Below are positions 1 to 8,550 of a stretch of DNA of 64,000 bases, one piece after another. The position numbers were made by a program, and so were the translations under genes. The stretch comes from Cryptosporangium arvum DSM 44712. Its GTDB lineage: Bacteria > Actinomycetota > Actinomycetes > Mycobacteriales > Cryptosporangiaceae. Under the pieces are notes generated by a model. It saw nothing but the letters and a program-made list of their open reading frames with translations, was not told the origin of the DNA and made no database searches. Each line of letters starts with the position of its first letter. Within the stretch, counting starts at the first letter, position 1. The stretch covers positions 1,550,001 to 1,614,000 of the forward strand of contig NZ_KK073874.1 of assembly GCF_000585375.1 (NCBI RefSeq), in the 5' to 3' direction.

Positions 1-79
1 CACCTTCTGAACGGGTGCGCATGGTTGTTTCAGGGAACTAAGTCCAGCGCACAGTGTACATTTACCGACACTCTTCGTC

Positions 80-1510
80 CTATCGGCCCACTTGATCGGG
101 GCGATCGTCCGAGCGCGGACGCGACGTACCGTACTCCGCCGACGGGTAGTGGCCACCGGCCCGGGGGTCGGGATTCCGACCCTGCGGTCCGTACTGCTGC
201 GGCGGGTACTGCCGGGGGTCGTACTGCTGCGGAACCTGCTGGCGCGGATCGCCGTACCGCGGGTCGGGGGCGTACCGGGGGTCGCCCCCGTAGGGCTGCT
301 GATTGCCGTACTGGGCCGGGGCCGGGGCCGGGGCGGGGGTCGGCGGCATCGGCGGTGACTGGGGGGCCGCCTCGGCGGCAGCACCCGGCTGGAGCGGCGC
401 GGCCAGCACCTTCACCTTCCCGGGTACCAGCTCGGGCTTCCGCCGCGCGGCGACGTCCTCCACCCACCCGAACGCCAGCACGAAGACGCCGACGAGCACC
501 CAGGTCAGCGGGAACCAGGCGACCCAGATGTCGATCCCGAACTGCTCGAGCACGGTCATCGCGATCAGGATCGCCGCGTTGTGCCAGAGGTAGATCGTCA
601 CCGCGCGGGAGTTGAAGATCGTGATGATCCGGTCGATCACCGCGTGGCGCTGCAGCCACTCCATCCGCGACGAGTAGCGCATCAGGATGAACACGACGCC
701 GAACGAGTAGAGCGCGAGCGTGAGGCTGCTGTTCTCCACCGACCAGGCCTTGCGGCCCTCCTCGAGCGCCTCGGCGTTACCCGGCCCGGCCAGCCAGCCG
801 AGGCCGGCGGCGATCACCACGCCGCCGATCGCGAACAGGGCCGGCAGCGGCAGGCGCTTGATGATGCCTTCGGCGTGCGCGAACCCGATCAGCCAGCAGC
901 CCAGGTACACGAGGACGTCGTTGAACGTGCTGCCCCACCAGTCGTCCAGCGGGAGGATGCCGACCTCGGCCAGGCCGAGCAGAGCGAACGGCAGGGCGAG
1001 AACCAGCCACGGCACCTTGCGGAACGGCTTGAGCAGCAGCGGCGACAGCGCCACGAACCACAGGTACGTCTTCAGGTACCAGAGGACGCCCCACGCGACC
1101 TCGCCCCACTCGCTGCCCGGCGGGTCGCCGACCGGCAGCAGCCAGAACGCCAGCTGCCAGAGTGGGGAGTCGCCGTTGGCGCCGTAGCTCCACTCCCGCG
1201 GTGCGCCGTCGTGCCAGATCATCAGCGGGATCCAGATCGCGCCGAAGGCCCAGACCACCGGGAGCAGGCGGCGGAACCGGCTCTTGATCGCGGCCAGCGC
1301 ACCCTTGTCGATCGAGCGCACCATGAGCGTTCCGGCGAGCGCGAACATGACGCCCATCGCGGGGAACCAGGGGAAAATGGCGAAGCCGAACGCGTGGTAG
1401 GTGACCACTCGGATGATCGCGACCGCGCGCAGCGTGTCGAGATAACGGTCGCGGCCCTTTGCGGGGGTCGCCTTCGGCGCGGGCGCAGGGGCAGTCACGG
1501 ACACGAGCAC
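80..1510 (-). CDS. Membrane acyltransferase, acyltransferase-3 (OafA-like) family, paralogue A
   Basis: This 476-residue integral membrane protein belongs to the acyltransferase-3 family, which moves acyl groups from a cytoplasmic donor to an extracytoplasmic sugar, glycan or lipid. The family signature is near the N-terminus: RYLDTLRAVAIIRV followed by TYH, with the conserved His at about residue 39. About ten hydrophobic helices follow up to about residue 355. The last 110 residues are a proline, glutamine and tyrosine-rich tail (repeats such as QYGNQQPYGG) that looks disordered and cytoplasmic. The start is GTG at 1510 with no strong ribosome binding site; a second in-frame GTG lies two codons downstream. 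The gene is divergent from ndk and homologous to the genes at 2220-3869 and 3934-5421. The acceptor substrate cannot be read from sequence. Confidence 0.88.
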   Translation of the reverse strand: MLVSVTAPAPAPKATPAKGRDRYLDTLRAVAIIRVVTYHAFGFAIFPWFPAMGVMFALAGTLMVRSIDKGALAAIKSRFRRLLPVVWAFGAIWIPLMIWHDGAPREWSYGANGDSPLWQLAFWLLPVGDPPGSEWGEVAWGVLWYLKTYLWFVALSPLLLKPFRKVPWLVLALPFALLGLAEVGILPLDDWWGSTFNDVLVYLGCWLIGFAHAEGIIKRLPLPALFAIGGVVIAAGLGWLAGPGNAEALEEGRKAWSVENSSLTLALYSFGVVFILMRYSSRMEWLQRHAVIDRIITIFNSRAVTIYLWHNAAILIAMTVLEQFGIDIWVAWFPLTWVLVGVFVLAFGWVEDVAARRKPELVPGKVKVLAAPLQPGAAAEAAPQSPPMPPTPAPAPAPAQYGNQQPYGGDPRYAPDPRYGDPRQQVPQQYDPRQYPPQQYGPQGRNPDPRAGGHYPSAEYGTSRPRSDDRPDQVGR

Positions 1511-1738
1511 ATGTTCCGGGAATGAGATGAAGTTTGGATGAGGAGAACAACTTCGGTTTGCTGCGAATGTTCACAGCCGTGCGGACATATCACGTGAGTG
1601 ACCCCAGACCGCCGCCCGATCGGGGGTGTATGAGAGCGGAGTCACGCGGACGGTACGCTGCGGTGACGGGTCGACGCGCCTCCGCTGCCGGTGTTCACAC
1701 CCGGCCTCCGCCCCCCATCTGAACGAGGAGTCATCCCT
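1511..1738. promoter_or_regulatory. Divergent intergenic region between acyltransferase A and ndk
   Basis: These 228 bases separate two divergent genes and must hold promoters in both directions. An exact 8-bp palindrome, TCACGTGA, lies at 1590-1597. A TACGCT at 1654-1659 is a possible -10 box for ndk, but no convincing -35 hexamer accompanies it. The ndk ribosome binding site is GAGGAG at 1725-1730. No open frame here looks coding. Confidence 0.4.
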
Positions 1739-2146
1739 GTGTCCGAGCGCACGCTGGTTCTGATCAAGCCCGACGCGGTCCGCCGCGGCCTGATCGGGGA
1801 GGTGCTCGGGCGATTCGAGCGCAAGGGCCTGAGCATCGACGCGCTGAACCTGCGCACGGTCGACGCCACGCTCGCCGACGAGCACTACGCCGAGCACCTC
1901 GAGCAGCCCTGGTACCCGCCGCTGCGTGAGTTCATCACGTCCGGTCCGCTGGTGGCGCTCATCCTCTCCGGCGACGAGGCGATCTCGGTCGTCCGGACGC
2001 TCATCGGCGCCACCGACGGCCGCAAGGCCGCAGGCGGCACGATCCGCGGTGACTTCTCGCTGTCGAACCGCGAGAACCTCGCGCACGCGTCGGACTCGCC
2101 GGAGTCCGCTGCGCGCGAGATCAAGATCTGGTTCCCGGAGGCCTGA
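1739..2146 (+). CDS. ndk: Nucleoside diphosphate kinase
   Basis: Nucleoside diphosphate kinase moves the gamma phosphate of ATP onto NDPs through a phospho-histidine, balancing the NTP and dNTP pools in the cytoplasm. The protein has 135 residues, the usual bacterial length. It begins SERTLVLIKPDAVRRG, and the active-site His116 sits in NLAHASDS. I chose GTG at 1739 because GAGGAG lies eight bases upstream; an ATG-type frame opening at 1691 would add 16 residues the family does not have. The gene stands alone on its strand between two acyltransferase paralogues and ends just before a strong inverted repeat shared with the convergent gene. Confidence 0.97.
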   Translation: MSERTLVLIKPDAVRRGLIGEVLGRFERKGLSIDALNLRTVDATLADEHYAEHLEQPWYPPLREFITSGPLVALILSGDEAISVVRTLIGATDGRKAAGGTIRGDFSLSNRENLAHASDSPESAAREIKIWFPEA

Positions 2147-2153
2147 GCCTCCC

Positions 2154-2208
2154 ACCGACGAACGAGGCCGCATCACGCTCCGAGCGTGATGCGGCCTCGT
2201 TCGTCGGT
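2154..2208. terminator. Perfect 26-bp inverted repeat between convergent genes
   Basis: Two perfectly complementary 26-base arms (2154-2179 and 2183-2208) are separated by only CCG. The hairpin lies between the ndk stop (2146) and the stop of the convergent acyltransferase (2220), so it probably terminates both. It has no long T-run, as is common in actinobacteria. The perfect stem is much longer than most terminators. Confidence 0.8.
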
Positions 2209-2219
2209 GAAGCCCGGGC

Positions 2220-3869
2220 TCAGTGCCGGCTGCGGCGCGGTTCCTCCGGCTGTCCCTCGGCCGGCGGGCGCTGCGCCGGGTAGCCGTTCCGGCGCGGCGG
2301 CTCGCGACGGGCCTCGCGGTACGCCTCGCTGTAGTCGGCGGTGGGGTGGTTCGCCACGTTGCGGTACTCGGCGTTGTAGTCGGCGGTCGGGTGGTCGTAA
2401 CCCCCGAGCGGTGCGCCGTACTGCCCGGTCTCGTACTGCTGGTACCGGTGCGCGTCCGGCGTTCCGTGGCCGTTCTGCGGGTGCCCGGCCGGCCCGGCGG
2501 GGCGCTGCTGCGGGTACCGGTCGGGCTGGGTGTACTGGCCCTGACCGTACGGGTCGGGCCGTCCGTGCTGCTCCGGGCGGCCGTACCGGTCGTCGGGCCG
2601 GCCGTACCGATCGGGCGCACCGTACTGGTCCGGCCCGCCGTAGGGGCGTTGATCGTCGCCGGGACGGGCGGCGTTCGCGGCCACCGGAGCCGGGGTGTCC
2701 TCCGCCGCCTTGGCGGCCAGCTCGGCGGCGTGCTCCGCGCGCCGTTCCGCCGCCGACGGCCCCACCGGGAACAACCGCGGTTTGCGCCGAGCCGCCAGGT
2801 CCTCCACCCACCCGAACGCCAGCACGCACAGCGCGACGAGCACCCAGACGGTCAGGAAGTCCCAGGCGGGGTTCTCGACCAGCCCTTCCGGGAGCCAGCG
2901 GGTCAGCCAGTCGTCGATCGGGTACGACGCGTCGATCATCACGTTGTGCCAGAGGTAGATCGTCACGGCACGGTTGTTGACGAGCGCCACCAGCCGGCCG
3001 AGGAACGGTGTCCGGCCGATCCAGCTGGCGTCGGGAGCGAAGCGCAGCAGCGGGATGATGACCGCGATCGACCACAGGGCGTTGGCCAGCGGGATGCCGT
3101 TGAGGTCGTAGGCCTCGCCGGCGTCCGCGTCCTGCGCGGGGTGCCCGAGCGCCCAGGCAATACCACCGATCGCGCACGCCGCCACGAGGGCGATCAGCGC
3201 CGGCATCGGGACCTTCTTCAGCTTGCCGGTGCGGTGCGCGAACCCGAGCATCCAGCACGGAGCGAACATGCCGAGCGTCGAGACGAGGTCCCACAGGTTG
3301 CCCTCGTCGGGCGAGGGCAGGACGCCGAAGGCCTGCAGCAGCACGAGGCCGAGCGGCGCGACGAGCGTCGGGACCGGCCACTTGCGGAACGCCTTGAGCA
3401 GCAGCGGGCTGAGCGCGACCAGCCACAGGTAGGTGCGCAGGTACCAGAGCACGACGGTGAAGTTCGTGCCGAACTCGTTGCCGGGCGGGTCGAAGATCGG
3501 CACCACCCAGAAGATCAGCTTCCAGAACGGCACCGGTTCGCCGGTGTTCGGGTCGGTCCAGTTGGAGAAGGCACCACCGCCCCAGATCATGACCGGGATG
3601 ATGATCAGGCCGAACAGCCACAGGGCCGGGAGCAGCCGCCGTGCCCGGTTCTTGATCACGGTGAGCGGAGGCTGTTTGTCCAGCGAGCGCACCATCAGAC
3701 CGCCGGCGAGCGCGAACATCACGCCCATCGCCGGGAAAAGCCAGCTCAGCCAACTGCCGCCGAACGTGTGGTACGTGACCACCCGGATGATCGCCGCCGT
3801 GCGGAGGGCATCCAGGTAGAGCTCACGGTTCGGGCGCTTGGTGGGGCGATCGCTCACACCCGAGATCAT
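2220..3869 (-). CDS. Membrane acyltransferase, acyltransferase-3 (OafA-like) family, paralogue B
   Basis: This 549-residue polytopic acyltransferase is closely related to the gene at 80-1510. It has the signature ELYLDALRTAAIIRVVTYH with the conserved His at about residue 34, and shared helix patterns such as VLWYLRTYLWLVALSPLLLKAFRK. The membrane domain ends near residue 365. The last 180 residues are a long tyrosine, glutamine and glycine-rich tail (PDRYGRP- and YNAEYRNVANHPTADY-like repeats). The start is ATG 3869, preceded by GGAGAG with a 6-base spacer; the frame upstream has no acyltransferase similarity. It lies 64 bases downstream of paralogue C on the same strand and may be co-transcribed with it. 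The likely role is acylation of a cell-envelope glycan or secreted metabolite; the substrate is unknown. Confidence 0.88.
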   Translation of the reverse strand: MISGVSDRPTKRPNRELYLDALRTAAIIRVVTYHTFGGSWLSWLFPAMGVMFALAGGLMVRSLDKQPPLTVIKNRARRLLPALWLFGLIIIPVMIWGGGAFSNWTDPNTGEPVPFWKLIFWVVPIFDPPGNEFGTNFTVVLWYLRTYLWLVALSPLLLKAFRKWPVPTLVAPLGLVLLQAFGVLPSPDEGNLWDLVSTLGMFAPCWMLGFAHRTGKLKKVPMPALIALVAACAIGGIAWALGHPAQDADAGEAYDLNGIPLANALWSIAVIIPLLRFAPDASWIGRTPFLGRLVALVNNRAVTIYLWHNVMIDASYPIDDWLTRWLPEGLVENPAWDFLTVWVLVALCVLAFGWVEDLAARRKPRLFPVGPSAAERRAEHAAELAAKAAEDTPAPVAANAARPGDDQRPYGGPDQYGAPDRYGRPDDRYGRPEQHGRPDPYGQGQYTQPDRYPQQRPAGPAGHPQNGHGTPDAHRYQQYETGQYGAPLGGYDHPTADYNAEYRNVANHPTADYSEAYREARREPPRRNGYPAQRPPAEGQPEEPRRSRH

Positions 3870-3933
3870 TGATGTCTCTCCATGAGGGGATCGTGAGAAG
3901 CCAGGGGCACCTGTGGAGCGATTCAGGTGCAAA

Positions 3934-5421
3934 TCAGGAGCTCGTCCGGACCGGGGCGTCCTGCCCGGGGAACGCCGACCAGGCCACCTCGCGGACGAGC
4001 AGCGTCGTCGGTGCGACACGCACCTCACCACCGGCGATGCCCACCGCGTGCACGATCCGGACCGGACGGCTCTCCTCGGCCGGGAACTGGTCGGCACGCA
4101 GGAGGCGCAGCGCCCACGGATCGGCCGGCTCCGGCGCGCGCGTGGCCGGGTCGTCGCCCCCGACCGCGTCCGGCACGGTCGTCTCGGGGTCGGGAGCGGT
4201 GACGGCGTCGGTGACGCCATCGGTGGCCGCGGGAGGCGCGCCCGTCGGGGGCCTCGTGCGCACCGGTCCGCGGAGGGATGACAGCGGCGGCTCGGCCGGG
4301 AGGCGGGGGAGCAGCGTGGGCCGGCGGTCGGCCGACACGTCCTCGATCCAGCCGAACGCGACCACGCCCAGACCGACGAGCACCAGCGCGAGAACGAAGC
4401 ACGCCGCGGTACCCGCCGCGGTGCCGAGCCCCCAGACGCCGAGCGCGGAGCCGATCGGAAAACTGAGCGCGAGCGCGACGTTGTGCCACAGGTAGATCAC
4501 CATCGCGCGCCGGTTGACGATCATGACCAGCCAGTTCGCCGGTAGGTACGGCCACCACCGCCGCTCCAGACCGGCCCACGCCGGTGCCGGGCGGAGCAGG
4601 AGCAGCACGGTGCCGGCCGAGAACAGCAACTGCGCGAGCGGGATCAGGTTCAGGTCCACCGAACCGGACGCCGGGTGGGTGAACGCCCAGACGACGCCGG
4701 CGACCGCGAGCACCGAACCGGCGACCAGCACGGTCACCCGACGGGCGTGCGCGATCCACTCGTCGCGGTGCGCGAAACCCAACAGCCAGCACGGCAGGTA
4801 GATCGAGGCGTCGCGGACCACCGCACCGAACCGCTCGCCGAGCGTCCACACGTCGAAGAGACCGGTTCCGATCGCGACGGCCACCGTGGCCGGGACCAGC
4901 ACCGTCATCCGCGGGAAGCGCCGAAACAGCGGCAGCAGCAGCGGTGAGAGCAGCAGCAACCACAGGTAGGTCCGCAGGTACCAGAGCGGTTCGGTGAGCG
5001 CGCCGGCCCAGTCCGCGCCCGGTGGGTCGGAGAACGGCACCACCCAGAACAGCAGTTCCCAGCGCGCCTCCGGACGCCAGCCGAAGCCCACCATCACCGG
5101 TACCGCCAGCGCGGCCGTCGCCCACAGCGGCACGAGCAGACGCCGTAGCCGCCGGCCGACCGCGCGGCGGGTGGAGGTGTCGAGCGAGCGGGCGGTCAGC
5201 GACCCCGCGATCGCGAACAGCAGCCCCATCCGCGGCCAGTACGAGAAAACTGCCAGCGGGAACATGTGGTACAGCACGACGTACGCGATGCACGCGGCGC
5301 GCAGGACGTCGAAGTAGCGGTTCCGATCGCGGGGCGGAGCCTTCGAGGGTTGACGGACCGTCACGTGAACGCGCGTGGGGGGAGCGTCGACGACAGGCTT
5401 CGCGGGGGCTAAAGCGGTCAC
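3934..5421 (-). CDS. Membrane acyltransferase, acyltransferase-3 (OafA-like) family, paralogue C
   Basis: This 495-residue polytopic acyltransferase is the first gene of the minus-strand pair C-B. Its signature is RYFDVLRAACIAYVVLYH with the conserved His at about residue 52, followed by about ten hydrophobic helices. It shares with paralogues A and B the segments EPLWYLRTYLWLLLLSPLLL and AMVIYLWHNVAL. Its last 130 residues differ from the other two: there are no tyrosine repeats, and an acidic Pro/Ala linker leads to a more ordered-looking end (RLLRADQFPAEESRPVRIVHAV). The start is GTG 5421 and its ribosome binding site is weak. Tail divergence with a conserved catalytic domain suggests old tandem duplication followed by different targeting or partner choice. 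Confidence 0.87.
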   Translation of the reverse strand: MTALAPAKPVVDAPPTRVHVTVRQPSKAPPRDRNRYFDVLRAACIAYVVLYHMFPLAVFSYWPRMGLLFAIAGSLTARSLDTSTRRAVGRRLRRLLVPLWATAALAVPVMVGFGWRPEARWELLFWVVPFSDPPGADWAGALTEPLWYLRTYLWLLLLSPLLLPLFRRFPRMTVLVPATVAVAIGTGLFDVWTLGERFGAVVRDASIYLPCWLLGFAHRDEWIAHARRVTVLVAGSVLAVAGVVWAFTHPASGSVDLNLIPLAQLLFSAGTVLLLLRPAPAWAGLERRWWPYLPANWLVMIVNRRAMVIYLWHNVALALSFPIGSALGVWGLGTAAGTAACFVLALVLVGLGVVAFGWIEDVSADRRPTLLPRLPAEPPLSSLRGPVRTRPPTGAPPAATDGVTDAVTAPDPETTVPDAVGGDDPATRAPEPADPWALRLLRADQFPAEESRPVRIVHAVGIAGGEVRVAPTTLLVREVAWSAFPGQDAPVRTSS

Positions 5422-5532
5422 TGGCCCATAATTGCCCGATTCGCCGGCGTCATGGGGGACGCCTCTCGGTGATCACTACCAAAAGGGGGTGATCAGGGGA
5501 GCGAAACGGTCCGAAAGGCCAAATGTTCTCGA

Positions 5533-5991
5533 CTAGACGTTTCGGTTGCGCAGAACCTCGAGCGCTTTGTCGGCATGGACCGACATGCGAAGTTCACTGC
5601 GGACGACCGCGAGCACACGCCTGTCGACGTCGATGACGAACGTGTGGCGCTTGACCGCCAGCGGGCCGAGGCGACGCTTGACGCCGTACTCGGCCGCGAC
5701 CGTGCCGTCGAGGTCGGACAGCAGCGGATAGTCGAGGTTGTGGCGGCCGGCGAACTCCGACTGCACCTCGACGCGGTCGTTGCTGATGCCGATGCGCTGG
5801 GCTCCGACGGCCGCGAACTCCTTCGCGAGGTCACGGAAGTGGCAGCTCTCGGCGGTGCAGCCGGGGCTCATCGCGGCCGGGTAGAAAAACAGGACCACCG
5901 GTCCGCCCTCGGCCAGCAGGGTGGTGAGCTTGCGCGGCACACCGTCCTGGTCGGGCAGTTCGAAGTCCGGGGCCAGCTCACCTGTGTCCAT
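5533..5991 (-). CDS. bcp: Thioredoxin-dependent thiol peroxidase (Bcp/PrxQ type)
   Basis: This 152-residue peroxiredoxin of the Bcp/PrxQ class reduces hydrogen peroxide and organic hydroperoxides in the cytoplasm using thioredoxin. The thioredoxin-fold motif LFFYPAAMSPGCTAESC gives the peroxidatic Cys45 and a second Cys50, the same positions and spacing as E. coli Bcp, so an intramolecular disulfide is expected. The usual TPGCT is SPGCT here, a mild change. The length is typical. The next genes on this strand are the DEAD-box helicase upstream and acyltransferase C downstream, with no overlap, so it is probably its own unit. Confidence 0.93.
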   Translation of the reverse strand: MDTGELAPDFELPDQDGVPRKLTTLLAEGGPVVLFFYPAAMSPGCTAESCHFRDLAKEFAAVGAQRIGISNDRVEVQSEFAGRHNLDYPLLSDLDGTVAAEYGVKRRLGPLAVKRHTFVIDVDRRVLAVVRSELRMSVHADKALEVLRNRNV

Positions 5992-6059
5992 CGTCGACCT
6001 TCGTAGCGCGGTTCGTCCGTGGTCACTCTCGCAGCCGCGCTGCGGTCCCGCCAGTCGGT

Positions 6060-6086
6060 GCGGGCAAGGCTGGTGGCCTTGCCCGC
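6060..6086 (-). terminator. Hairpin terminator after the DEAD-box helicase gene
   Basis: An 11-bp perfect stem (6060-6070 with 6076-6086) closes a 5-base TGGTG loop eleven bases past the stop of the minus-strand helicase gene. It lies in the gap before the bcp start (5991). No T-run follows, as is usual for actinobacterial hairpin terminators. Confidence 0.65.
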
Positions 6087-6096
6087 CGTCCGGAGG

Positions 6097-7758
6097 TCAG
6101 GCGACGCGACGCGGGCCAGACCCGCGGCGACGACGGCCGCCGCCGCGCTCGCTGTGCGCCGCAGCGCCGCCGGCCGTGTAACCACTGGCGCCGTTGCTGT
6201 CGGAGGTGTAGACCGACCCACCGGACCGGCCCGCGCCGCTCCGGCTCCGGCCGTTCGCGCCGCCCCGGCCGCCGTTCTCGCCGGTCGCGCCGCGGCCGCC
6301 GTGCGCCGCACCGCCCCGGCCGCCCGCCGACGACCGGCCGGCGGGCGCCGCTCCGTCGCGCTGCGCGGGTGCTGTGCGCCGCTGGCCGGCGGCCACCGGA
6401 GCCTCGTGCGTCGCGCCTCGCCCGGCGCCCCGTCCGCCGCTACCACGCCGCGAACGGCCGGCACCGGCCGGGCTCTCGCCCGCGCGTCCGCCGCGGGAGT
6501 CGGTCGCCGCGCCGCCCCGGCCGCGCCCGGCCGTGGCCGTCTGCGCGGGGGCCTGCGGTGTGACCGGCTCGGCCGGCGGGCCGGTGAGCTCGACGATCTC
6601 GGCCGCGCCGGGCCTCACCGCGACGGTCTTCGGCGCGATGCCCGCGCGGCGAGCCAGGGCGCGGACGTCGGACTGCTGGTCGGGCGTCGCGATCGTGACG
6701 ACCACGCCGCTGGCGCCGGCCCGGGCGGTGCGCCCCGACCGGTGCAGGAACGCCTTGTGCTCCGCCGGCGGGTCGACGTGTACGACGAGCGCGACGTCGT
6801 CCACGTGCACGCCGCGCGCGGCGATGTCGGTGGCGACGAGCACCTTGACCGCACCCGACGTGAACGCGGCGAGGTTACGCTCACGCGCGTTCTGCGCGAG
6901 GTTGCCGTGCAGGTCGACGGCCGGTACCCCGGCCGCGGTCAGCGACCTCGCCAGCCGCCGCGCCCCGCTCTTGGTGCGGGTGAACAGCAGCGACCGGTCC
7001 CGCCCGGAGGCGAGCTGGCGCACGACGTCGGCCTTCGTGTCCGACGCGACCTGGAACACGTGGTGCTCCATCGTCGCGACCGGGGCGACGGCCGGGTCGA
7101 CCGAGTGCGTCACCGGCTGGTGCAGGTACCGGCGCACGAGCACGTCCACGCCGTTGTCGAGCGTGGCCGAGAACAGCAGCCGCTGGCCGTTGGTCGGGGT
7201 GCGGTCGAGCAGACGCTTCACCGAGGGCAGGAAGCCGAGGTCGGCCATGTGGTCGGCCTCGTCGAGCACGGTGATCTCGACGCCGCCGAGGTCGCAGTGC
7301 CCCATCCGGATCAGCTCCTCGAGCCGCCCGGGGCAGGCCACCAGCACGTCGATGCCGCCGGCCAGCACGCTGATCTGCTTGCCCAGGCCGACCCCGCCGA
7401 ACACGGTCGTGGTGGTCAGCCGGGCGGCGTCGGCGAGCGGACGCAGCACGGCGTGCACCTGCGTCGCCAGCTCACGCGTCGGAACGAGGACGAGCCCGCG
7501 CGGGCGACCGGCGCGCCGGGGCGCCTTCGCGGTGGCCAGCCGACTGACCACCGGGAGTACGAACGCCAGCGTCTTGCCGCTGCCGGTGCGGCCGCGCCCG
7601 AGCACGTCCCGGCCGGCGAGCGTGTCGGGCAGCGTGGCGGTCTGGATCGGGAACGGCGTGTGGACGCCGTCCGCGGCCAGCGCGTCGACGACGACAGCCG
7701 GAACACCGAGGTCCAGGAAAGTGCGGGCAGGGGAGTGCGACTGCTCAGCTGAGAGCAA
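6097..7758 (-). CDS. DEAD-box ATP-dependent RNA helicase with RGG-like tail
   Basis: This DEAD-box RNA helicase of about 553 residues probably unwinds structured RNA in ribosome assembly or mRNA decay. Motifs in order are the Q motif region (TPFPIQTATLP), Walker A GRGRTGSGKT at about 54-63, DEAD as VLDEADHM, motif III LLFSAT, and motif VI HRSGRTARAG. After about residue 400 the protein becomes a Gly/Arg/Ser-rich tail of 150 residues (RGGRG and GGRGGA repeats), an RNA-binding feature seen in actinobacterial cold-shock helicases. I chose the TTG start at 7758 because GGAAGGA precedes it; an open frame reaches 7854 but its first 32 residues look unlike the family. It could be called RhlE- or DeaD-like; the subgroup is unclear. 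Confidence 0.9.
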   Translation of the reverse strand: MLSAEQSHSPARTFLDLGVPAVVVDALAADGVHTPFPIQTATLPDTLAGRDVLGRGRTGSGKTLAFVLPVVSRLATAKAPRRAGRPRGLVLVPTRELATQVHAVLRPLADAARLTTTTVFGGVGLGKQISVLAGGIDVLVACPGRLEELIRMGHCDLGGVEITVLDEADHMADLGFLPSVKRLLDRTPTNGQRLLFSATLDNGVDVLVRRYLHQPVTHSVDPAVAPVATMEHHVFQVASDTKADVVRQLASGRDRSLLFTRTKSGARRLARSLTAAGVPAVDLHGNLAQNARERNLAAFTSGAVKVLVATDIAARGVHVDDVALVVHVDPPAEHKAFLHRSGRTARAGASGVVVTIATPDQQSDVRALARRAGIAPKTVAVRPGAAEIVELTGPPAEPVTPQAPAQTATAGRGRGGAATDSRGGRAGESPAGAGRSRRGSGGRGAGRGATHEAPVAAGQRRTAPAQRDGAAPAGRSSAGGRGGAAHGGRGATGENGGRGGANGRSRSGAGRSGGSVYTSDSNGASGYTAGGAAAHSERGGGRRRRGSGPRRVA

Positions 7759-8001
7759 GGAAGTCCTTCCAGATGACGGAACGCCCGGCTCGGGCGGCGG
7801 CTCGCAGTGCCGGCGAGCTCGGTGACGAAACCTCACGTCCAGGGCCCGCCACATTGCGTGCCGCTACACCCAGCCGGCGAGCGCGCCGGCCGATTCCGTC
7901 GTTCCGACGCCACTCTACCGGCACCAACCAGCGCGATCGCCCGCCGATTCCCGCCGCTCCCCTCCCGCACCTGGCCCGACCGTCCGAACGGACCGCCCGC
8001 C

Positions 8002-8047
8002 GGCGCGTTCAGACCTCCAGCGGGGGCGCGTTCAGACCTCCAGCGGG
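8002..8047. repeat. 23-bp tandem duplication at the 3' end of the AhpD-like gene
   Basis: Two exact 23-base copies (8002-8024 and 8025-8047) sit head to tail. The second copy includes the stop codon and last five codons of the minus-strand gene at 8032-8496; the first copy repeats that end just outside the gene. The period is not a multiple of three, so the duplication would shift frame if it entered the gene. It looks like a recent slippage event. Confidence 0.85.
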
Positions 8048-8496
8048 GGCGGAGTGTGCGAGGTGATCGCGAGCCGGTTCCAGAGGTTGATCGTCCCGAT
8101 CGCGAGGATCAGGTCGGCCAGGTCTTTCTCCTCCCAGACGGCGGCGGCCCCGGCGTAGACGTCGTCGGGAACGCCGTGTTCGCCCAGCCGGGTCATCGCG
8201 TCGGTCAACGCGAGCGCCGCCCGCTCCCGCCGGGTGAAGAACGGCGCTTCGCGCCACGCCGCCACCGCGAACAACCGGCGGCTGTCCTCGCCGGCCGCGA
8301 GCGCGTCCTTGGAGTGCATGTCGACGCAGAACGAGCAGCCGTTGAGCATCGACGCGCGTAGCTTGACCAGCTCGAACACGACGGGCTCGACGTTGCTCGC
8401 GACGTACTTCTCCAGTGCCAGTACGGCCCGGTAGCCGTCCGGCGCGAGCTGGGCCGCGGAGATCCGGGGTTCGATGGTCACGGTGTTTTCGGTCAT
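8032..8496 (-). CDS. AhpD-like carboxymuconolactone decarboxylase-family protein
   Basis: This 154-residue protein of the alkylhydroperoxidase AhpD-like family carries the redox motif CSFCVDMH (Cys54, Cys57, His61), which in AhpD relays electrons to peroxiredoxins. The segment FVAAWREAPFF-like plus LALTDAMTRL is typical of the subgroup annotated as carboxymuconolactone decarboxylase family. A thiol-disulfide or peroxidase role is likely; decarboxylase activity is not implied. It is one of several redox genes nearby (bcp at 5533-5991) but in a separate unit. The gene is divergent from ileS and its T-box. Its last codons lie in a 23-bp tandem duplication. Confidence 0.88.
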   Translation of the reverse strand: MTENTVTIEPRISAAQLAPDGYRAVLALEKYVASNVEPVVFELVKLRASMLNGCSFCVDMHSKDALAAGEDSRRLFAVAAWREAPFFTRRERAALALTDAMTRLGEHGVPDDVYAGAAAVWEEKDLADLILAIGTINLWNRLAITSHTPPPLEV

Positions 8497-8540
8497 GACT
8501 CCCAGGACGAGCCGGGAAAAAGAAACGTGACCGGGCGCGG

Positions 8541-8546
8541 TAGGCT
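8541..8546 (+). promoter_or_regulatory. Probable -10 box of the ileS T-box transcript
   Basis: TAGGCT fits the actinobacterial -10 pattern TAnnnT and lies about ten bases before the first T-box helix, which would give a transcript beginning near 8553. No good -35 hexamer is visible, so confidence is modest. Confidence 0.45.
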
Positions 8547-8550
8547 TGAT

